This document shows positions 19,933 to 29,746 of a stretch of 64,000 nucleotides of DNA, piece by piece. Both the position numbers and the translations under genes were made by a program. The stretch is from Calothrix brevissima NIES-22 (GTDB lineage Bacteria; Cyanobacteriota; Cyanobacteriia; Cyanobacteriales; Nostocaceae): positions 3,037,083 to 3,101,082 of the forward strand of contig NZ_AP018207.1 of assembly GCF_002367995.1 (NCBI RefSeq), read 5' to 3'. The stretch's first letter is position 1; each line of letters opens with the position of its first letter. The notes under the pieces are model-generated. The model searched no databases and had not been told where the DNA came from. It saw only the letters and a program-made list of their open reading frames with translations.

Positions 19933-20005
19933 GGGGTTATAGCTCAGTTGGTAGAGCACTTCAATGGCATTGAAGGGGTCAGCGGTTCGAATCCGCTTAG
20001 CTCCA
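19933..20005 (+). tRNA. tRNA-Ala (GGC)
   Basis: 73 nt cloverleaf: acceptor GGGGTTA/TAGCTCC, D-arm GCTC...GAGC with AGTTGGTA, anticodon stem CTTCA/TGAAG around loop ATGGCAT (anticodon GGC), and T-arm AGCGG-TTCGAAT-CCGCT. The discriminator base is A. CCA is not encoded. It reads GCC/GCT alanine codons. Confidence 0.97.
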
Positions 20006-20112
20006 CTGTTAAATTAAAGAATTATTTTCTGAAACAGAATAGTCATAACTGCGTGATATTGAAGGCGATCGCTTAACACATCACCATAGCATCCCTTAAT
20101 TTTACAGCATAA

Positions 20113-22644
20113 TTACATCTTAGATGGCAAAATTTTTTGCTGAGGATCTAATTTGGCGATACCACCAAACATGATTAACCAAGCTACGACTACAACCCAG
20201 TGAATACAAACTATCACCCATAAAGAACCGGTTAGCCTATAGGCAACAGTACAGATAATGCCTAACAATGTAGCTAAAGCCAAAAAATCACGCTGCATAA
20301 AGGTAGGATTGCCAGCTTTAAAAAAGGTTTTAGCATTTAATGGATGATAGACAATAAATAGTAATAAACTGACTATTGCTGATAAACTCCAGGTGAGAAA
20401 ATTGCTATGTTCGCTAGGATGAGGCAATAAAAATACCCGAAAAATCAGTTCTTCCAGCAATGCGGGTGCAAATAAGCAGCGCAAGCTTAACAAACTTTTA
20501 TGTCTCCAATTTGCCGCCCAAACTTGTATATTTAAAAATTGAGATTTCTGTCCATAAGGTAGGGCAATCAAGCTATAAATTAGTAACATGACAACAATTA
20601 CTAACCAATCTTGAATTGTGGGAATTGCTAATGAACCGAAAAACCGATTGAGTAGCAGTGACAGTGGTGCAATATCGGTAAAGGGAAGCTGAATTTGTCC
20701 TAACAATATTGTTGGCGCAATTGGTATAATATCCGCTTGCCAACCGCCTACTTGATTGGTGCGTAATACTTGCATCATCGCCCCATGTGTTAAGAATATC
20801 GTGGCAAAGTCATCATGGGCTTGTCTTGGCATGATAGTTCGCCATGTTGTCAAACCAGCCCAAATACTATGATCTTGAAATACTTTTTGGGTTTTGTCTC
20901 TTCCTGTTCCCGTTAGTATACCAGCTTGACTTTGCCAATCAGCGCGAACTATACCCAAGGGTGCTAATTGTTTATCTAATGATTCGCCTAATTTCATTAG
21001 CTGCTGAAAGCGTAATGCTTCTGGGTGATTGGCGTTGGCTTTTAACCAAGTTTGAATTTTATCATTTGCAGCGACTTGGTTTTTAATTGCGAGGATAGCT
21101 GCAAATAGTGCTTGGCTGGAGTCTTGGATACATGAAGTAGCAGGTGATACCATTGCCCCACCAGTACCATCGCCAACCCGATAACGCGCCATTGTGACTT
21201 GTAATTGTCGCTGGAATTCTTCTAAAGGGGAAATTTTCATCTCGTCAAAATTGTAATCTTGGGTGACAGGAGGAAATTTGATGAGAATATCCGATACTGG
21301 GCGAGTTGCTAACCAACCGCGTTGTAAATTACCCATATAATCAGCCCATGTATGTTTAGCAGCAATAATGCCATCGGGGTTATGGGCATAGATTTGATAA
21401 TATTGAGGATCAAAACGTAATTCTTGCGTAAACTCGTCGCGGATAACTTCAGCGATACCAAAAGCAAAATGTCCGGTAACTGTATATGGTACTCCTAGAG
21501 ATTCTGCTTTATTGCCGCCAATGCCGCCAAACAGATGAAGTGCGATCGCTTTATCGCCTTCCTGCCATTTTACAATAGATTGACTGGGCGAATTTTGGGG
21601 AGCCAGCAATAATGTATTCAATTCGCCTTTATTTTTTGCAGGATTTCGCCAATTTGTAGTTTGAATATAATTGATTGCTAGTTGCTCGTCATTAATAATT
21701 TGACGGGGTTGAATTTGCAATAAAGAACGAGGTACAAGCGCCCTCACAGTAAATACATTTTTTGCATCTTGGGCACCATAAATATACCACCCATCTTTAC
21801 CTGCCGGTGATTTTTCAATTGCTTGGATGCTTGAAGGTGCAAAATTCCGTCTATCAATAATTTGTTGGGGAATGCGAATAGTTTCTTGCACACCATCAAA
21901 TTTCTGAGAACTGGGGTTATAATGTTGGACTAAAAAATAATCATTTGGCGGCTTTGCTGGAGAAAATAAAAGATTTTTATTGATATTTTTAATCGGATTA
22001 AGAATTTTGACTAAGCCATAAAACCTACCAGTCACAATAATCGGTTCATGCTCAATTTGTAAAATATTTGTTTTACCGCTTGTCGCAATATTTGTCGTCG
22101 CATCTAAAGCCACAATTGTCTCATCATCAGGATTCGCACCAGCTAAAGAACGTAAAACCCCTACCTGACGCACTCCATTTAAGCGCACAGGATGAATGTT
22201 ACCTTTTTTTAAGCTTTCTAAGGTTTCCGAAGTGAAATTTATATCTTGTTTGACAGATTCAACGTAATTGAGGACATCTGGATTATTTTGCCATTCTAAA
22301 CGCACAATCTTACCAACCAAATTTTGTGCATTCGCAGGCGCATATTGCACTTCCATCCATACCCAATCTTGACCATCTTGTAATTGTTGTTCTGTTGGTA
22401 AAATTAATCTACCCACCCAATCTGCAATTGGTTTATAAAGATTTTCAGAGGGCATTTTATCAAGAGGATAAAAGCGAGATTGATTAAAATTTTGGCGGAT
22501 ATGTATCGCGTAATGGCTTTGTTTATCTATGGCTGGAGTGGGTTTTGCTGAAATCTGCCAAATAGTGATTAAAGAAATAAATGCTAATAATAAAAAGATG
22601 GTAAATCTTGACCTGGTTTTGCGATTCAATCGACACCGAATCAT
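20113..22644 (-). CDS. CPBP-family intramembrane protease with very large extracytoplasmic domain
   Basis: 843 residues. A membrane anchor lies at about residues 15-33 (FTIFLLLAFISLITIWQIS). About 590 soluble residues follow, with no domain I recognise. The C-terminal 190 residues hold several helices with the CPBP (CAAX protease/Rce1-like) motifs: EELIFR at about 731-736, IVYHPLNA near 764, and a final IHWVVVVAW. The glutamate pair and histidines form the glutamate-type active site in this family. Such proteins process membrane proteins, and some have immunity or maturation roles. The long N-terminal region, facing the periplasm or lumen if the anchor is correct, is unusual for CPBP proteins, most of which are 200-350 residues. 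Confidence 0.75.
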   Translation of the reverse strand: MIRCRLNRKTRSRFTIFLLLAFISLITIWQISAKPTPAIDKQSHYAIHIRQNFNQSRFYPLDKMPSENLYKPIADWVGRLILPTEQQLQDGQDWVWMEVQYAPANAQNLVGKIVRLEWQNNPDVLNYVESVKQDINFTSETLESLKKGNIHPVRLNGVRQVGVLRSLAGANPDDETIVALDATTNIATSGKTNILQIEHEPIIVTGRFYGLVKILNPIKNINKNLLFSPAKPPNDYFLVQHYNPSSQKFDGVQETIRIPQQIIDRRNFAPSSIQAIEKSPAGKDGWYIYGAQDAKNVFTVRALVPRSLLQIQPRQIINDEQLAINYIQTTNWRNPAKNKGELNTLLLAPQNSPSQSIVKWQEGDKAIALHLFGGIGGNKAESLGVPYTVTGHFAFGIAEVIRDEFTQELRFDPQYYQIYAHNPDGIIAAKHTWADYMGNLQRGWLATRPVSDILIKFPPVTQDYNFDEMKISPLEEFQRQLQVTMARYRVGDGTGGAMVSPATSCIQDSSQALFAAILAIKNQVAANDKIQTWLKANANHPEALRFQQLMKLGESLDKQLAPLGIVRADWQSQAGILTGTGRDKTQKVFQDHSIWAGLTTWRTIMPRQAHDDFATIFLTHGAMMQVLRTNQVGGWQADIIPIAPTILLGQIQLPFTDIAPLSLLLNRFFGSLAIPTIQDWLVIVVMLLIYSLIALPYGQKSQFLNIQVWAANWRHKSLLSLRCLFAPALLEELIFRVFLLPHPSEHSNFLTWSLSAIVSLLLFIVYHPLNAKTFFKAGNPTFMQRDFLALATLLGIICTVAYRLTGSLWVIVCIHWVVVVAWLIMFGGIAKLDPQQKILPSKM

Positions 22645-22937
22645 ATAAGATCAAAAAATTTTACTTCCCGATGATCTTACTCTAAATACGGTGTTTTGCA
22701 TCGTGGCTTATTCTTCTGTAATACTGGGTAAGTGTTATGAAAATCTTTTTTTAATGAACCGCCAAGTACGCCAAGTACGCCAAGATAAGAGAAAAAAGTG
22801 AGAGGTTGTAGATTTTATCAATGATTGAGGATTGTTATACCTTAGCCAGTAACCGATTGAAAGTTATACCCTGTGAATCCGGTTCGCCTGTGTCAAGATT
22901 GGAATCAGATATTATGGCATTAAACTAGGCAAACCAG

Positions 22938-25067
22938 ATGTTGGGAAACACACTTGTTGGGAGATACCAAATTGTTAGTCATTTAGGAGGAGGTGGATTT
23001 GGGGAAACGTTTGTAGCTTGTGACACTCAATTACCTGGTTCACCGCAATGTGTCGTCAAAAAACTAAAGCCGCAAGCAAGTGATCCGGTAACTTTAGAGA
23101 CTGCGAGGCGTTTATTTGATACAGAGGCGCAAGTTCTGTATAAATTAGGAACTCATGAATCTATTCCCCAGCTTTTAGCATATTTTGAGGAGAATGCCGA
23201 ATTCTATCTAGTACAAGAATTTATCGAAGGGCACGACCTGAGTCAAGAATTAGTATCAGGGAAAACTTTCAGTCAAGATGAGGTAATTGCTTTATTAACA
23301 GAGATATTACAAATCTTAGAATTTGTTCATCAACAAAAGGTAATTCACCGCGATGTCAATCCGCGAAATTTACTCAGACGTAAGTCAAATAATCGGTTAG
23401 TTTTAATTGACTTTGGTGCGGTTAAACAAATTACTACCCAAGTGATTACACCCCAGGGACAAACTAAAGCGACTGTGGCGATTGGAACACCTGGATATCT
23501 TCCCGGAGAACAAGCACAAGGTAATCCCAAATTTAGTAGTGATATCTATGCGTTGGGGATAATTGCGATTCAAGCTTTGACAGGATTACCGCCAGAACAA
23601 TTAGCAACAGATGCTGATAGTAATGAAATTATCTGGCAAAATCAGACTCAAGTTTCACCAGAGTTTGCTCACATATTAGACAAAATGGTATGTTATGATT
23701 TCCGTCAACGCTACAGTTCAGCTACGGATGCTTTACAGGCACTACAAGAGTTAACAAAACCCACTCCGAAAACAGTGGCGTTAATTCCCGCTTTGCCATT
23801 TAAAAATTTAACCAAATATCAATATAAAAAAGATATAATTCCCAAAATTTTTGCCGGGATATTAATTTTAGGTGTCGGTGGTGTAGCAGGTTTATTTATT
23901 ATTGATGGATTACATACTAAGAATGCTACAGAATTATATAAACAAGGCAATACTTTATTTGATTTACAACGCTATCAAGATGCATTAGCTATTTATGATA
24001 AAGCGGTGAATATTCGCCCAGATTATGCTGAAGGCTGGTATGGAAGAGGTAATACACTCTCGGCATTAAAGCAATATCAAGAATCTCTAGCCGCATATGA
24101 TAAAGCTATTCAACTGGAGCCAGATTACTTAGAAGCTTGGACGAGTCGCGGCTTTGTTTTGCAAAAATTACAGCGCTACCAAGAAGCGATCGCGTCTTTT
24201 GATAAAGCTCTACAATTAGAAAATAACTCTCCAGCAATTTGGAATGCTAAAGGTGATGCCTATAGTAATTTAAAACAATATGAAAATGCGATTAAAGCTT
24301 ACGAGCAAGCGATTGAATTGAAAAAAGATTATTACATTGCTTGGTATAATAAGGGATTGGCACTGCAAAATTTAAAACGTTATGAAGATGCAGTCACAGC
24401 CTACGATAAAGCCATAGAATTAAAACCAGATAATGAATCATTTTGGTATAATCGGGGTAATTCTCTGGTAAATTTAAACCGCTACGAAGATGCATATAGA
24501 GCTTACGAAAAAGCGGTACAATATAAACCCGATTATTACCAAGCTTGGTTATCTCTGGGTAATGTGCTAATGACTTTAAGACGTTATCCCGAAGCAGTGG
24601 AATCCTTTAGTCAAGTAATTAAATATAATCCCAATAATTACCAAGCTGTATATAGCCGAGGTTGGGCACTACATCAAAGTCAACGCTATGCAGAAGCGAT
24701 CGCAGCTTATAATCAAGCAATAGCTTTGAAGCGTAACGATTATCAAGTTTGGTATAACTTGGGAAATTCTCAATATAACTTACAGAAATATCAAGACGCG
24801 ATCGCATCCTACAATCGCGCAGTCCGTTACAAACCAGACCATTACGAAAGCTGGTATAGTCGGGGTAATGCCTTAGTCAATTTACAGCGCTATCAAGAAG
24901 CGATCGCATCATATAATCAAGCAATCAAATACAAGCCAGACTATCAACAAGCCATCACCGCCAAAAAGCAAGCAGAAAATCAACAGCAAACCATCAAACC
25001 ACAACCTGTAGTTGTTCCCGTCATTCCCATTCCCAATCCCTTATTTCCCAATCAGAAACCGCGTTAG
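22938..25067 (+). CDS. Serine/threonine protein kinase with TPR array
   Basis: 709 residues. The N-terminal kinase domain has the glycine loop LGGGGFGET (17-25), the ATP-anchoring lysine in CVVKKLK and the DFG triad (158-160). The catalytic loop reads HRDVNPRN (137-144): the usual lysine two residues after the catalytic Asp is asparagine. One transmembrane helix is at about 302-325, then about ten 34-residue TPRs fill 328-680. A proline-rich tail ends the protein. A membrane-anchored Hanks-type kinase with a probably extracytoplasmic TPR sensor is inferred. It converges with a second kinase gene. Confidence 0.88.
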   Translation: MLGNTLVGRYQIVSHLGGGGFGETFVACDTQLPGSPQCVVKKLKPQASDPVTLETARRLFDTEAQVLYKLGTHESIPQLLAYFEENAEFYLVQEFIEGHDLSQELVSGKTFSQDEVIALLTEILQILEFVHQQKVIHRDVNPRNLLRRKSNNRLVLIDFGAVKQITTQVITPQGQTKATVAIGTPGYLPGEQAQGNPKFSSDIYALGIIAIQALTGLPPEQLATDADSNEIIWQNQTQVSPEFAHILDKMVCYDFRQRYSSATDALQALQELTKPTPKTVALIPALPFKNLTKYQYKKDIIPKIFAGILILGVGGVAGLFIIDGLHTKNATELYKQGNTLFDLQRYQDALAIYDKAVNIRPDYAEGWYGRGNTLSALKQYQESLAAYDKAIQLEPDYLEAWTSRGFVLQKLQRYQEAIASFDKALQLENNSPAIWNAKGDAYSNLKQYENAIKAYEQAIELKKDYYIAWYNKGLALQNLKRYEDAVTAYDKAIELKPDNESFWYNRGNSLVNLNRYEDAYRAYEKAVQYKPDYYQAWLSLGNVLMTLRRYPEAVESFSQVIKYNPNNYQAVYSRGWALHQSQRYAEAIAAYNQAIALKRNDYQVWYNLGNSQYNLQKYQDAIASYNRAVRYKPDHYESWYSRGNALVNLQRYQEAIASYNQAIKYKPDYQQAITAKKQAENQQQTIKPQPVVVPVIPIPNPLFPNQKPR

Positions 25068-25180
25068 ATAATACGAATTATACATTAAAATTAAGTATTA
25101 ACACATAGAATGGCACTGTCAACTCTAGCAAAATAAAGCCGACAGCGCCCCCTCCTGTGACCTTCAATCTCATTCATGTA

Positions 25181-26911
25181 TTAAAAGTAACGGCTATCTG
25201 AGCGAGATTTTTTAGGTGCAGAATTGCTGCGGGATAAAGCTAATTTACTAGATTGCGATCGCAAGCGTTGCTTTTGGGTATACTCGTTTAATTTCATTTG
25301 CGCTTGGACGTAAACAGGTGTATTTTTGGGAACCTTGCGCAAAAATTGCATAGCATCATCAAATTCGCCCAAAGAAGCTTTGTTATAAGCTTTTTGGAGA
25401 AAATAAGTAGCGCGAATTTTTTGCTTTTGATCGTACTCCGCCAATTTTTGCTGAACAATAGCACCAGCAGAACTGTTGATTGGAACTTGACGCAAATACT
25501 CAATAGCACCAGAAAAATCCTTTTTATTAGCGCTTTCGTAAGCTTTGGCTAATAAATCTTGCGTTTGCGCTTCTACTTGGTTGCGTGCTTCTGCTACCAG
25601 TTTATCGGTTTTCGATTGCCAATATAAAATATCCGGCACATTAGCCGCAATTCGCAATACATCTGACCATCTACCCGCACCAGCAGCAGTTTCTAGTAAT
25701 TGATAGTTGTTAGCAGCAACTTGCCATTGCTCTTGCCATTCATCTGCTGTAGCTTGGGCTTCTGGATAGATTTTACTATCTGAGGGAATGGATTTCACCA
25801 GAGCGATCGCTTCTTTTAAATCTCCTGCTTGAAATTCTTCCGTCGCCTGATATAAAGTTTCCTTTTCCGAATAAGCGGGAGAATTAGTAAATACCGAATA
25901 CATTCCCAATCCCAGCAACACCGAATTAGTCGCTATCCCGACTTTCATTCCAGTGATTAAGGGAGCCGATTTTGGAGATTTATAACTGTCTGGTAACCGA
26001 CTTGCTGTAGCTGATTGCTCTACAGGTAAGCTACCCTCTACTTCTTGTATGCTTGGAACATCGGTTTCCCAGAGCATTTCCTGAAGTATGTGTAATACCT
26101 CACTCGCAGATTGAAACCGGTCTTGATAATCGTAGCGGATCATTTGGCTGAGAATAGCTGCTAAATAATCATTCACAGCTATATGTGGAGAATGCCAAAT
26201 AATTTCATTAGTATAAGGGTCTAACTTAAATTCTAATGGTGATAAACCTGTTAAAGCTTGGATAGCAATGATTCCCAAGGAATAAATATCACTGTTGGGC
26301 TGAGTTTGACCAATAAATTGCTCTGGTGGAATATATCCCAAAGAAGTCACAGGAACCGAATGGATAGGTAATTCTGTGTCTTCACCAAAATCAATCGGCT
26401 GGATTGAGCCAAAATCAATCAGCACTAATTTATCATCAAACGCCCGTCTAATCAAATTTTCTGGTTTGATATCGCAATGAATTACCCCTTGAGAATGAAC
26501 AAACTCCAGAATTCCCAAGACATCTTCCAGAAATTCGATGACTTCTGTTTCAGTCCAAATTTTCCCACACTGTTTATGAATAGGTAATTCTTCTGTCAGT
26601 GCATGTCCTTCAATAAATTCTTGCACTAAGTAGAAGCGCTCATTTTCTTCAAAACAGGCGATCAGTTCCGGAATCTGTCTATGTCTTCCCAGACGCTTCA
26701 AGGTTTCCGTTTCCGTGAGGAAACGCAGCCTTAAGTCATCTAAATAACTGGGGTGCATATTGTTAACTTTGAGTTGTTTAACAACGCATTTGGGATTTTC
26801 TGGGTATTCTATGTCTACAGCAATGTATGTCTGTCCAAATACCCCTGCACCTAGGCTTTGGACAATTTGGTAACGCGCTTGTAGTACTTTACCGATCATG
26901 GGGTGGGTCAT
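25181..26911 (-). CDS. Serine/threonine protein kinase, membrane-anchored
   Basis: 576 residues. Kinase domain: LGAGVFGQTY (20-29), Lys45 in CVVKQLK, HCDIKPEN (145-152, a non-RD loop with Cys for Arg) and DFG at 166-168. All catalytic residues are kept. A linker leads to a hydrophobic helix (about 325-342), then a 200-residue helical region with TPR-like repeats (AYESANKKDFSGAIEYLRQVP, AYNKASLGEFDDAMQFLRKVP) and a basic serine-rich tail. An alternative start is the methionine at residue 5. It converges with the kinase-TPR gene with about 110 bp between the stops. Confidence 0.88.
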   Translation of the reverse strand: MTHPMIGKVLQARYQIVQSLGAGVFGQTYIAVDIEYPENPKCVVKQLKVNNMHPSYLDDLRLRFLTETETLKRLGRHRQIPELIACFEENERFYLVQEFIEGHALTEELPIHKQCGKIWTETEVIEFLEDVLGILEFVHSQGVIHCDIKPENLIRRAFDDKLVLIDFGSIQPIDFGEDTELPIHSVPVTSLGYIPPEQFIGQTQPNSDIYSLGIIAIQALTGLSPLEFKLDPYTNEIIWHSPHIAVNDYLAAILSQMIRYDYQDRFQSASEVLHILQEMLWETDVPSIQEVEGSLPVEQSATASRLPDSYKSPKSAPLITGMKVGIATNSVLLGLGMYSVFTNSPAYSEKETLYQATEEFQAGDLKEAIALVKSIPSDSKIYPEAQATADEWQEQWQVAANNYQLLETAAGAGRWSDVLRIAANVPDILYWQSKTDKLVAEARNQVEAQTQDLLAKAYESANKKDFSGAIEYLRQVPINSSAGAIVQQKLAEYDQKQKIRATYFLQKAYNKASLGEFDDAMQFLRKVPKNTPVYVQAQMKLNEYTQKQRLRSQSSKLALSRSNSAPKKSRSDSRYF

Positions 26912-27199
26912 GAGCTGGTTACTGAGTAAGTCCTGATATAGGTTTTCTTAGTTTTGACTCCTCTTTCCGGAATGCCTGATAATTAATTCTACGGAGGGAT
27001 GTCTCCTAGAATGCCCAGCATAGTAATGTAAGTATTTTTTACCAGAAAAAAAAGTAACTTTAGGTTTTTATACAAAATGTGATATTGACAAGCTTTGTAT
27101 TAAATAGTGCAAATATTCCGAAATCTTGGAGTTTGTGCAGATATCAAAACAAAGTCATTCACCGTCACTAGTCAGGAAGTGAAAAAAATACATTATGTA

Positions 27200-27400
27200 A
27201 TGAAAAGTAAACTTAGCTTTTTGATACTGCTTTTTGCCTCAACTTTATATACAGGCGCAATAGCCATGTTTATCAGTATCTTGCTGCCAATTATTACAGT
27301 ACAAAATATACATAGCTTCTTAAGTAACTACCCTGATATAGCGATGAATTTGTTCAGAGTGAGCTTGAAGATAGATATGCTGAATTGTATATTGCTTTGA
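27200..27400 (+). CDS. Small hydrophobic ORF, doubtful
   Basis: 66 residues starting MKSKLSFLILLFASTLYTG, with two hydrophobic stretches. Right after it, in another frame (27337-27465), lies a segment reading EFVQSELEDRYAELYIALS ... LVKLFNTTSCA that looks more like a normal soluble protein end. The two together may be a gene broken by a frameshift near 27335. No homologue recognised. Confidence 0.3.
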   Translation: MKSKLSFLILLFASTLYTGAIAMFISILLPIITVQNIHSFLSNYPDIAMNLFRVSLKIDMLNCILL

Positions 27401-27647
27401 GCAATATCCACGATTTATCGGTTGAAGATTTAGTGAAGTTATTTAATACAACTTCATGCGCATAATCACCCTAAGTAAGCAGAACAAATGTTCTGGTTAA
27501 TCAGAATTTCCCGGTGTTGAATATATTTTTAATTTAAAAATACTAGATTTTACGCAACTGAGCCTAAATTCAAAATTACGAGTAATTCCTCATGTTATAG
27601 GCTAAAAAAGGCGATTATAGTCGAAAAACAAATCACTAAACAGGTAA

Positions 27648-28373
27648 ATGTTTTTTCGATTACTTTTAATAAGTTTAGTTTGTGTAGTCACTACCAGTTG
27701 TAGCGCTAATGCAGAAATTAAAACATCAGTAACTTCAAATAATGAACAAGCTGCTGAGAAATTAATATCAGCTAAGACAGAGAAAATTAGCAGTACTAAT
27801 ACAGCTAAAATTCCCCAACAACATGAAACAGATAAGTTTACCGCCCCTGTAGGTAATTTAACAAATGTATCTGCTCAACCAAATGAACAGAATCTGAGTA
27901 AAGGTAATCCCAAACCTAACCAATACTCAGTTACAACAGGCGGTACTTACATGCAGTTAGTGAAAACTAACGAGGTAAATCAGCTGGGAAACCCGATATA
28001 CGCCCTGCTGCTTTACGCTAACGGACAACAAGTCGGTGCATATAAAACCGTCACAGGACGCGCGCATACCCAAAATAGAGATCGCGATCGCTCTGGAACA
28101 GAAGCACCCCTACCAGATGGAATATACAAAGTTGCTAAACAAGTAGTTCGCGGGACTATTGCTGAAGCTGGCGACAGATTTCTGGCAATACAACCACAAT
28201 TTCCCACAGGTCGTAGCGCTTTAGGCATTCATTACGATCCATCTTTCGATAAAAACAACGGTGAAGATGGAACATCTGGATGTATCGCCTTAACTAATCG
28301 ACAGGATTTGACCGAGGTTTTGGAATACGTTCGGACTTACAAACCTCAAATGCTCAATGTAACTATTCGCTAA
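27648..28373 (+). CDS. L,D-transpeptidase-like (YkuD) lipoprotein
   Basis: 241 residues. The N-terminus MFFRLLLISLVCVVTTSCSAN looks like a lipoprotein signal with the modified Cys at residue 18. A serine/threonine/asparagine-rich linker runs to about residue 100. The C-terminal 130 residues contain PLPDGIYKV, ALGIHYDPSF and GTSGCIALTN, where the cysteine of SGC is at the nucleophile position of L,D-transpeptidases. These enzymes cross-link peptidoglycan or attach proteins to it. The catalytic motif lacks the usual SHGC histidine (Thr-Ser-Gly-Cys instead), a variant also found in other YkuD proteins. Two secreted SH3b proteins follow in the same direction. Confidence 0.75.
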   Translation: MFFRLLLISLVCVVTTSCSANAEIKTSVTSNNEQAAEKLISAKTEKISSTNTAKIPQQHETDKFTAPVGNLTNVSAQPNEQNLSKGNPKPNQYSVTTGGTYMQLVKTNEVNQLGNPIYALLLYANGQQVGAYKTVTGRAHTQNRDRDRSGTEAPLPDGIYKVAKQVVRGTIAEAGDRFLAIQPQFPTGRSALGIHYDPSFDKNNGEDGTSGCIALTNRQDLTEVLEYVRTYKPQMLNVTIR

Positions 28374-28417
28374 ATTTTTCACGGCAAAACTGTTAATTTG
28401 GAAGGAAATTATCAATC

Positions 28418-28735
28418 ATGTTTAAACTATTAATGGCTAGTGCTTTAATCTTTACAGCAGCATTACCTGTAGGCGCTCAAGAAATAAACTCTAAATCTTT
28501 TAAAATAGCTCAATCTTCTTATCCTGCTTATGTATGTACTAACGATGTGGGTGGTACTCTAAATTTACGTAGAGGGCCTGGTCAAAACTACAGAATAGTT
28601 CTTCAGATTCCTAGAGGAAGAGGTGTTTATGTTGTAAGCGATTCTGTAAGAATTAATGGTAGAGATTGGGTGCAAGTTACCTATGGCAATAAAACTGGAT
28701 GGGTTGATTCTCAATATATTTGTGCAGTTCCTTAA
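28418..28735 (+). CDS. Secreted SH3b-domain protein, copy 1
   Basis: 105 residues with signal peptide MFKLLMASALIFTAALPVGA and one bacterial SH3 domain (LNLRRGPGQNYRIVLQIPRG ... WVQVTYGNKTGWVDSQYIC). Such domains usually bind cell wall. A strong ribosome site GGAAGGAA precedes the ATG. It follows the transpeptidase-like gene by 44 bp and is likely co-transcribed. Two cysteines flank the domain and may form a disulfide. Confidence 0.85.
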   Translation: MFKLLMASALIFTAALPVGAQEINSKSFKIAQSSYPAYVCTNDVGGTLNLRRGPGQNYRIVLQIPRGRGVYVVSDSVRINGRDWVQVTYGNKTGWVDSQYICAVP

Positions 28736-28918
28736 TGATTAGTTAAGTAATGGGATTGGGCGACAAAGTTTAGTAATTAAAATAATTATTATTAACTTTG
28801 TCACTGCTCAATCCCTGCAATATTGTATCTTTTTAAATTTATTTAAAGGATACATGAAAACAACATTAACTACATTTATCACCTTCAGAGTAGTTAACTC
28901 GAAATGGAGCGATCACAT

Positions 28919-29248
28919 ATGACTAAATTACTCATGGCGAGTGCATTAATATTTGCAGTAGCATTACCAGCAAGCGCAGGAGAATTATTCCCCGAAGTTG
29001 GTCATATATCTCATACAGAAGGTTATTCTGCTTCTGTATGTACTAACGATCCTAGTGGGACATTACCTTTACGCAGTGGCCCGGGACAGCATCACGATGA
29101 GATCCGACAAATTCCTTCGGGAAAAAACGTGAGGGTATTAAATAGTAGAAGAAGTCAAGATGGTTTTGACTGGTTTAAAATTTCTTACAGAAATACCCGT
29201 GGATGGGTGCGTTCTGACTATGTTTGCAATTCTCGATATACCGATTAA
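28919..29248 (+). CDS. Secreted SH3b-domain protein, copy 2
   Basis: 109 residues from the ATG at 28919; an ATG five codons upstream is less likely because GGAG lies 9 nt before this one and the signal peptide MTKLLMASALIFAVALPASA aligns with its neighbour. One SH3b domain (LPLRSGPGQHHDEIRQIPSG ... WFKISYRNTRGWVRSDYVC). It is a diverged tandem duplicate of the previous gene, keeping the same two cysteine positions. Probably periplasmic and wall-binding. Confidence 0.85.
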   Translation: MTKLLMASALIFAVALPASAGELFPEVGHISHTEGYSASVCTNDPSGTLPLRSGPGQHHDEIRQIPSGKNVRVLNSRRSQDGFDWFKISYRNTRGWVRSDYVCNSRYTD

Positions 29249-29352
29249 CATTTGTCATTGGTCATTTGTCATTTGTCATTTGTGAGAGTTTTAAGCTTAT
29301 TTAAGTTCGTAAAATAGACATACTTATCTGATTAGCAAGTAAATAAATTTTG

Positions 29353-29380
29353 AAGGGACGTTATTATTTAACGTCTCTTT
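29353..29380 (+). terminator. Rho-independent-like terminator after the SH3b genes
   Basis: AAGGGACGTTA and TAACGTCTCTT form an 11-bp stem (one wobble) with a short loop, followed by TTTAATT. It lies about 105 bp after the SH3b copy 2 stop. Confidence 0.6.
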
Positions 29381-29456
29381 AATTATGAGAAAATATTCTA
29401 GTGCTGCATGGCGTAAATAACCATACCATTTTATAAATTCATTTTGATAATCTAGA

Positions 29457-29508
29457 GTAGTGCGAGCATCTTGCTCGCTGACAAACGCGAGCAAGATGCT
29501 CGCACTAC
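29457..29508. repeat. Long perfect hairpin repeat (GCGAGCAAGATGCTCGC family), copy 1
   Basis: Two perfect 22-bp arms separated by 8 nt. The core reads GCGAGCAAGATGCTCGCACT. A diverged copy with different spacer is at 43380-43435. CATACCATTTT and AATGGTATG flank this copy, suggesting it sits inside a larger inverted element. Confidence 0.85.
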
Positions 29509-29746
29509 AATGGTATGCTCATTTCCGCCGACCTGTACTAGTACAATACGGCGTCAATAAACATACCATTCTCAATGGCGCAAAAGTCCAGAATATAAGT
29601 TTTTTGACTTTTAACTTTTAATACCAATTCAAATAATCTTTGCGACACATCAAAATATTCTAGAGGGCATGGCAGTGCCAGTGCCCCTACAATCTGTCGC
29701 ATTCTTTTTTCCAATTGATATAACTTTTGACTTCCGCGTAGCGATA

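Noticed and set aside
19864-20076. 70-codon frame covering the tRNA
   Set aside because: It is the tRNA-Ala gene read as protein.
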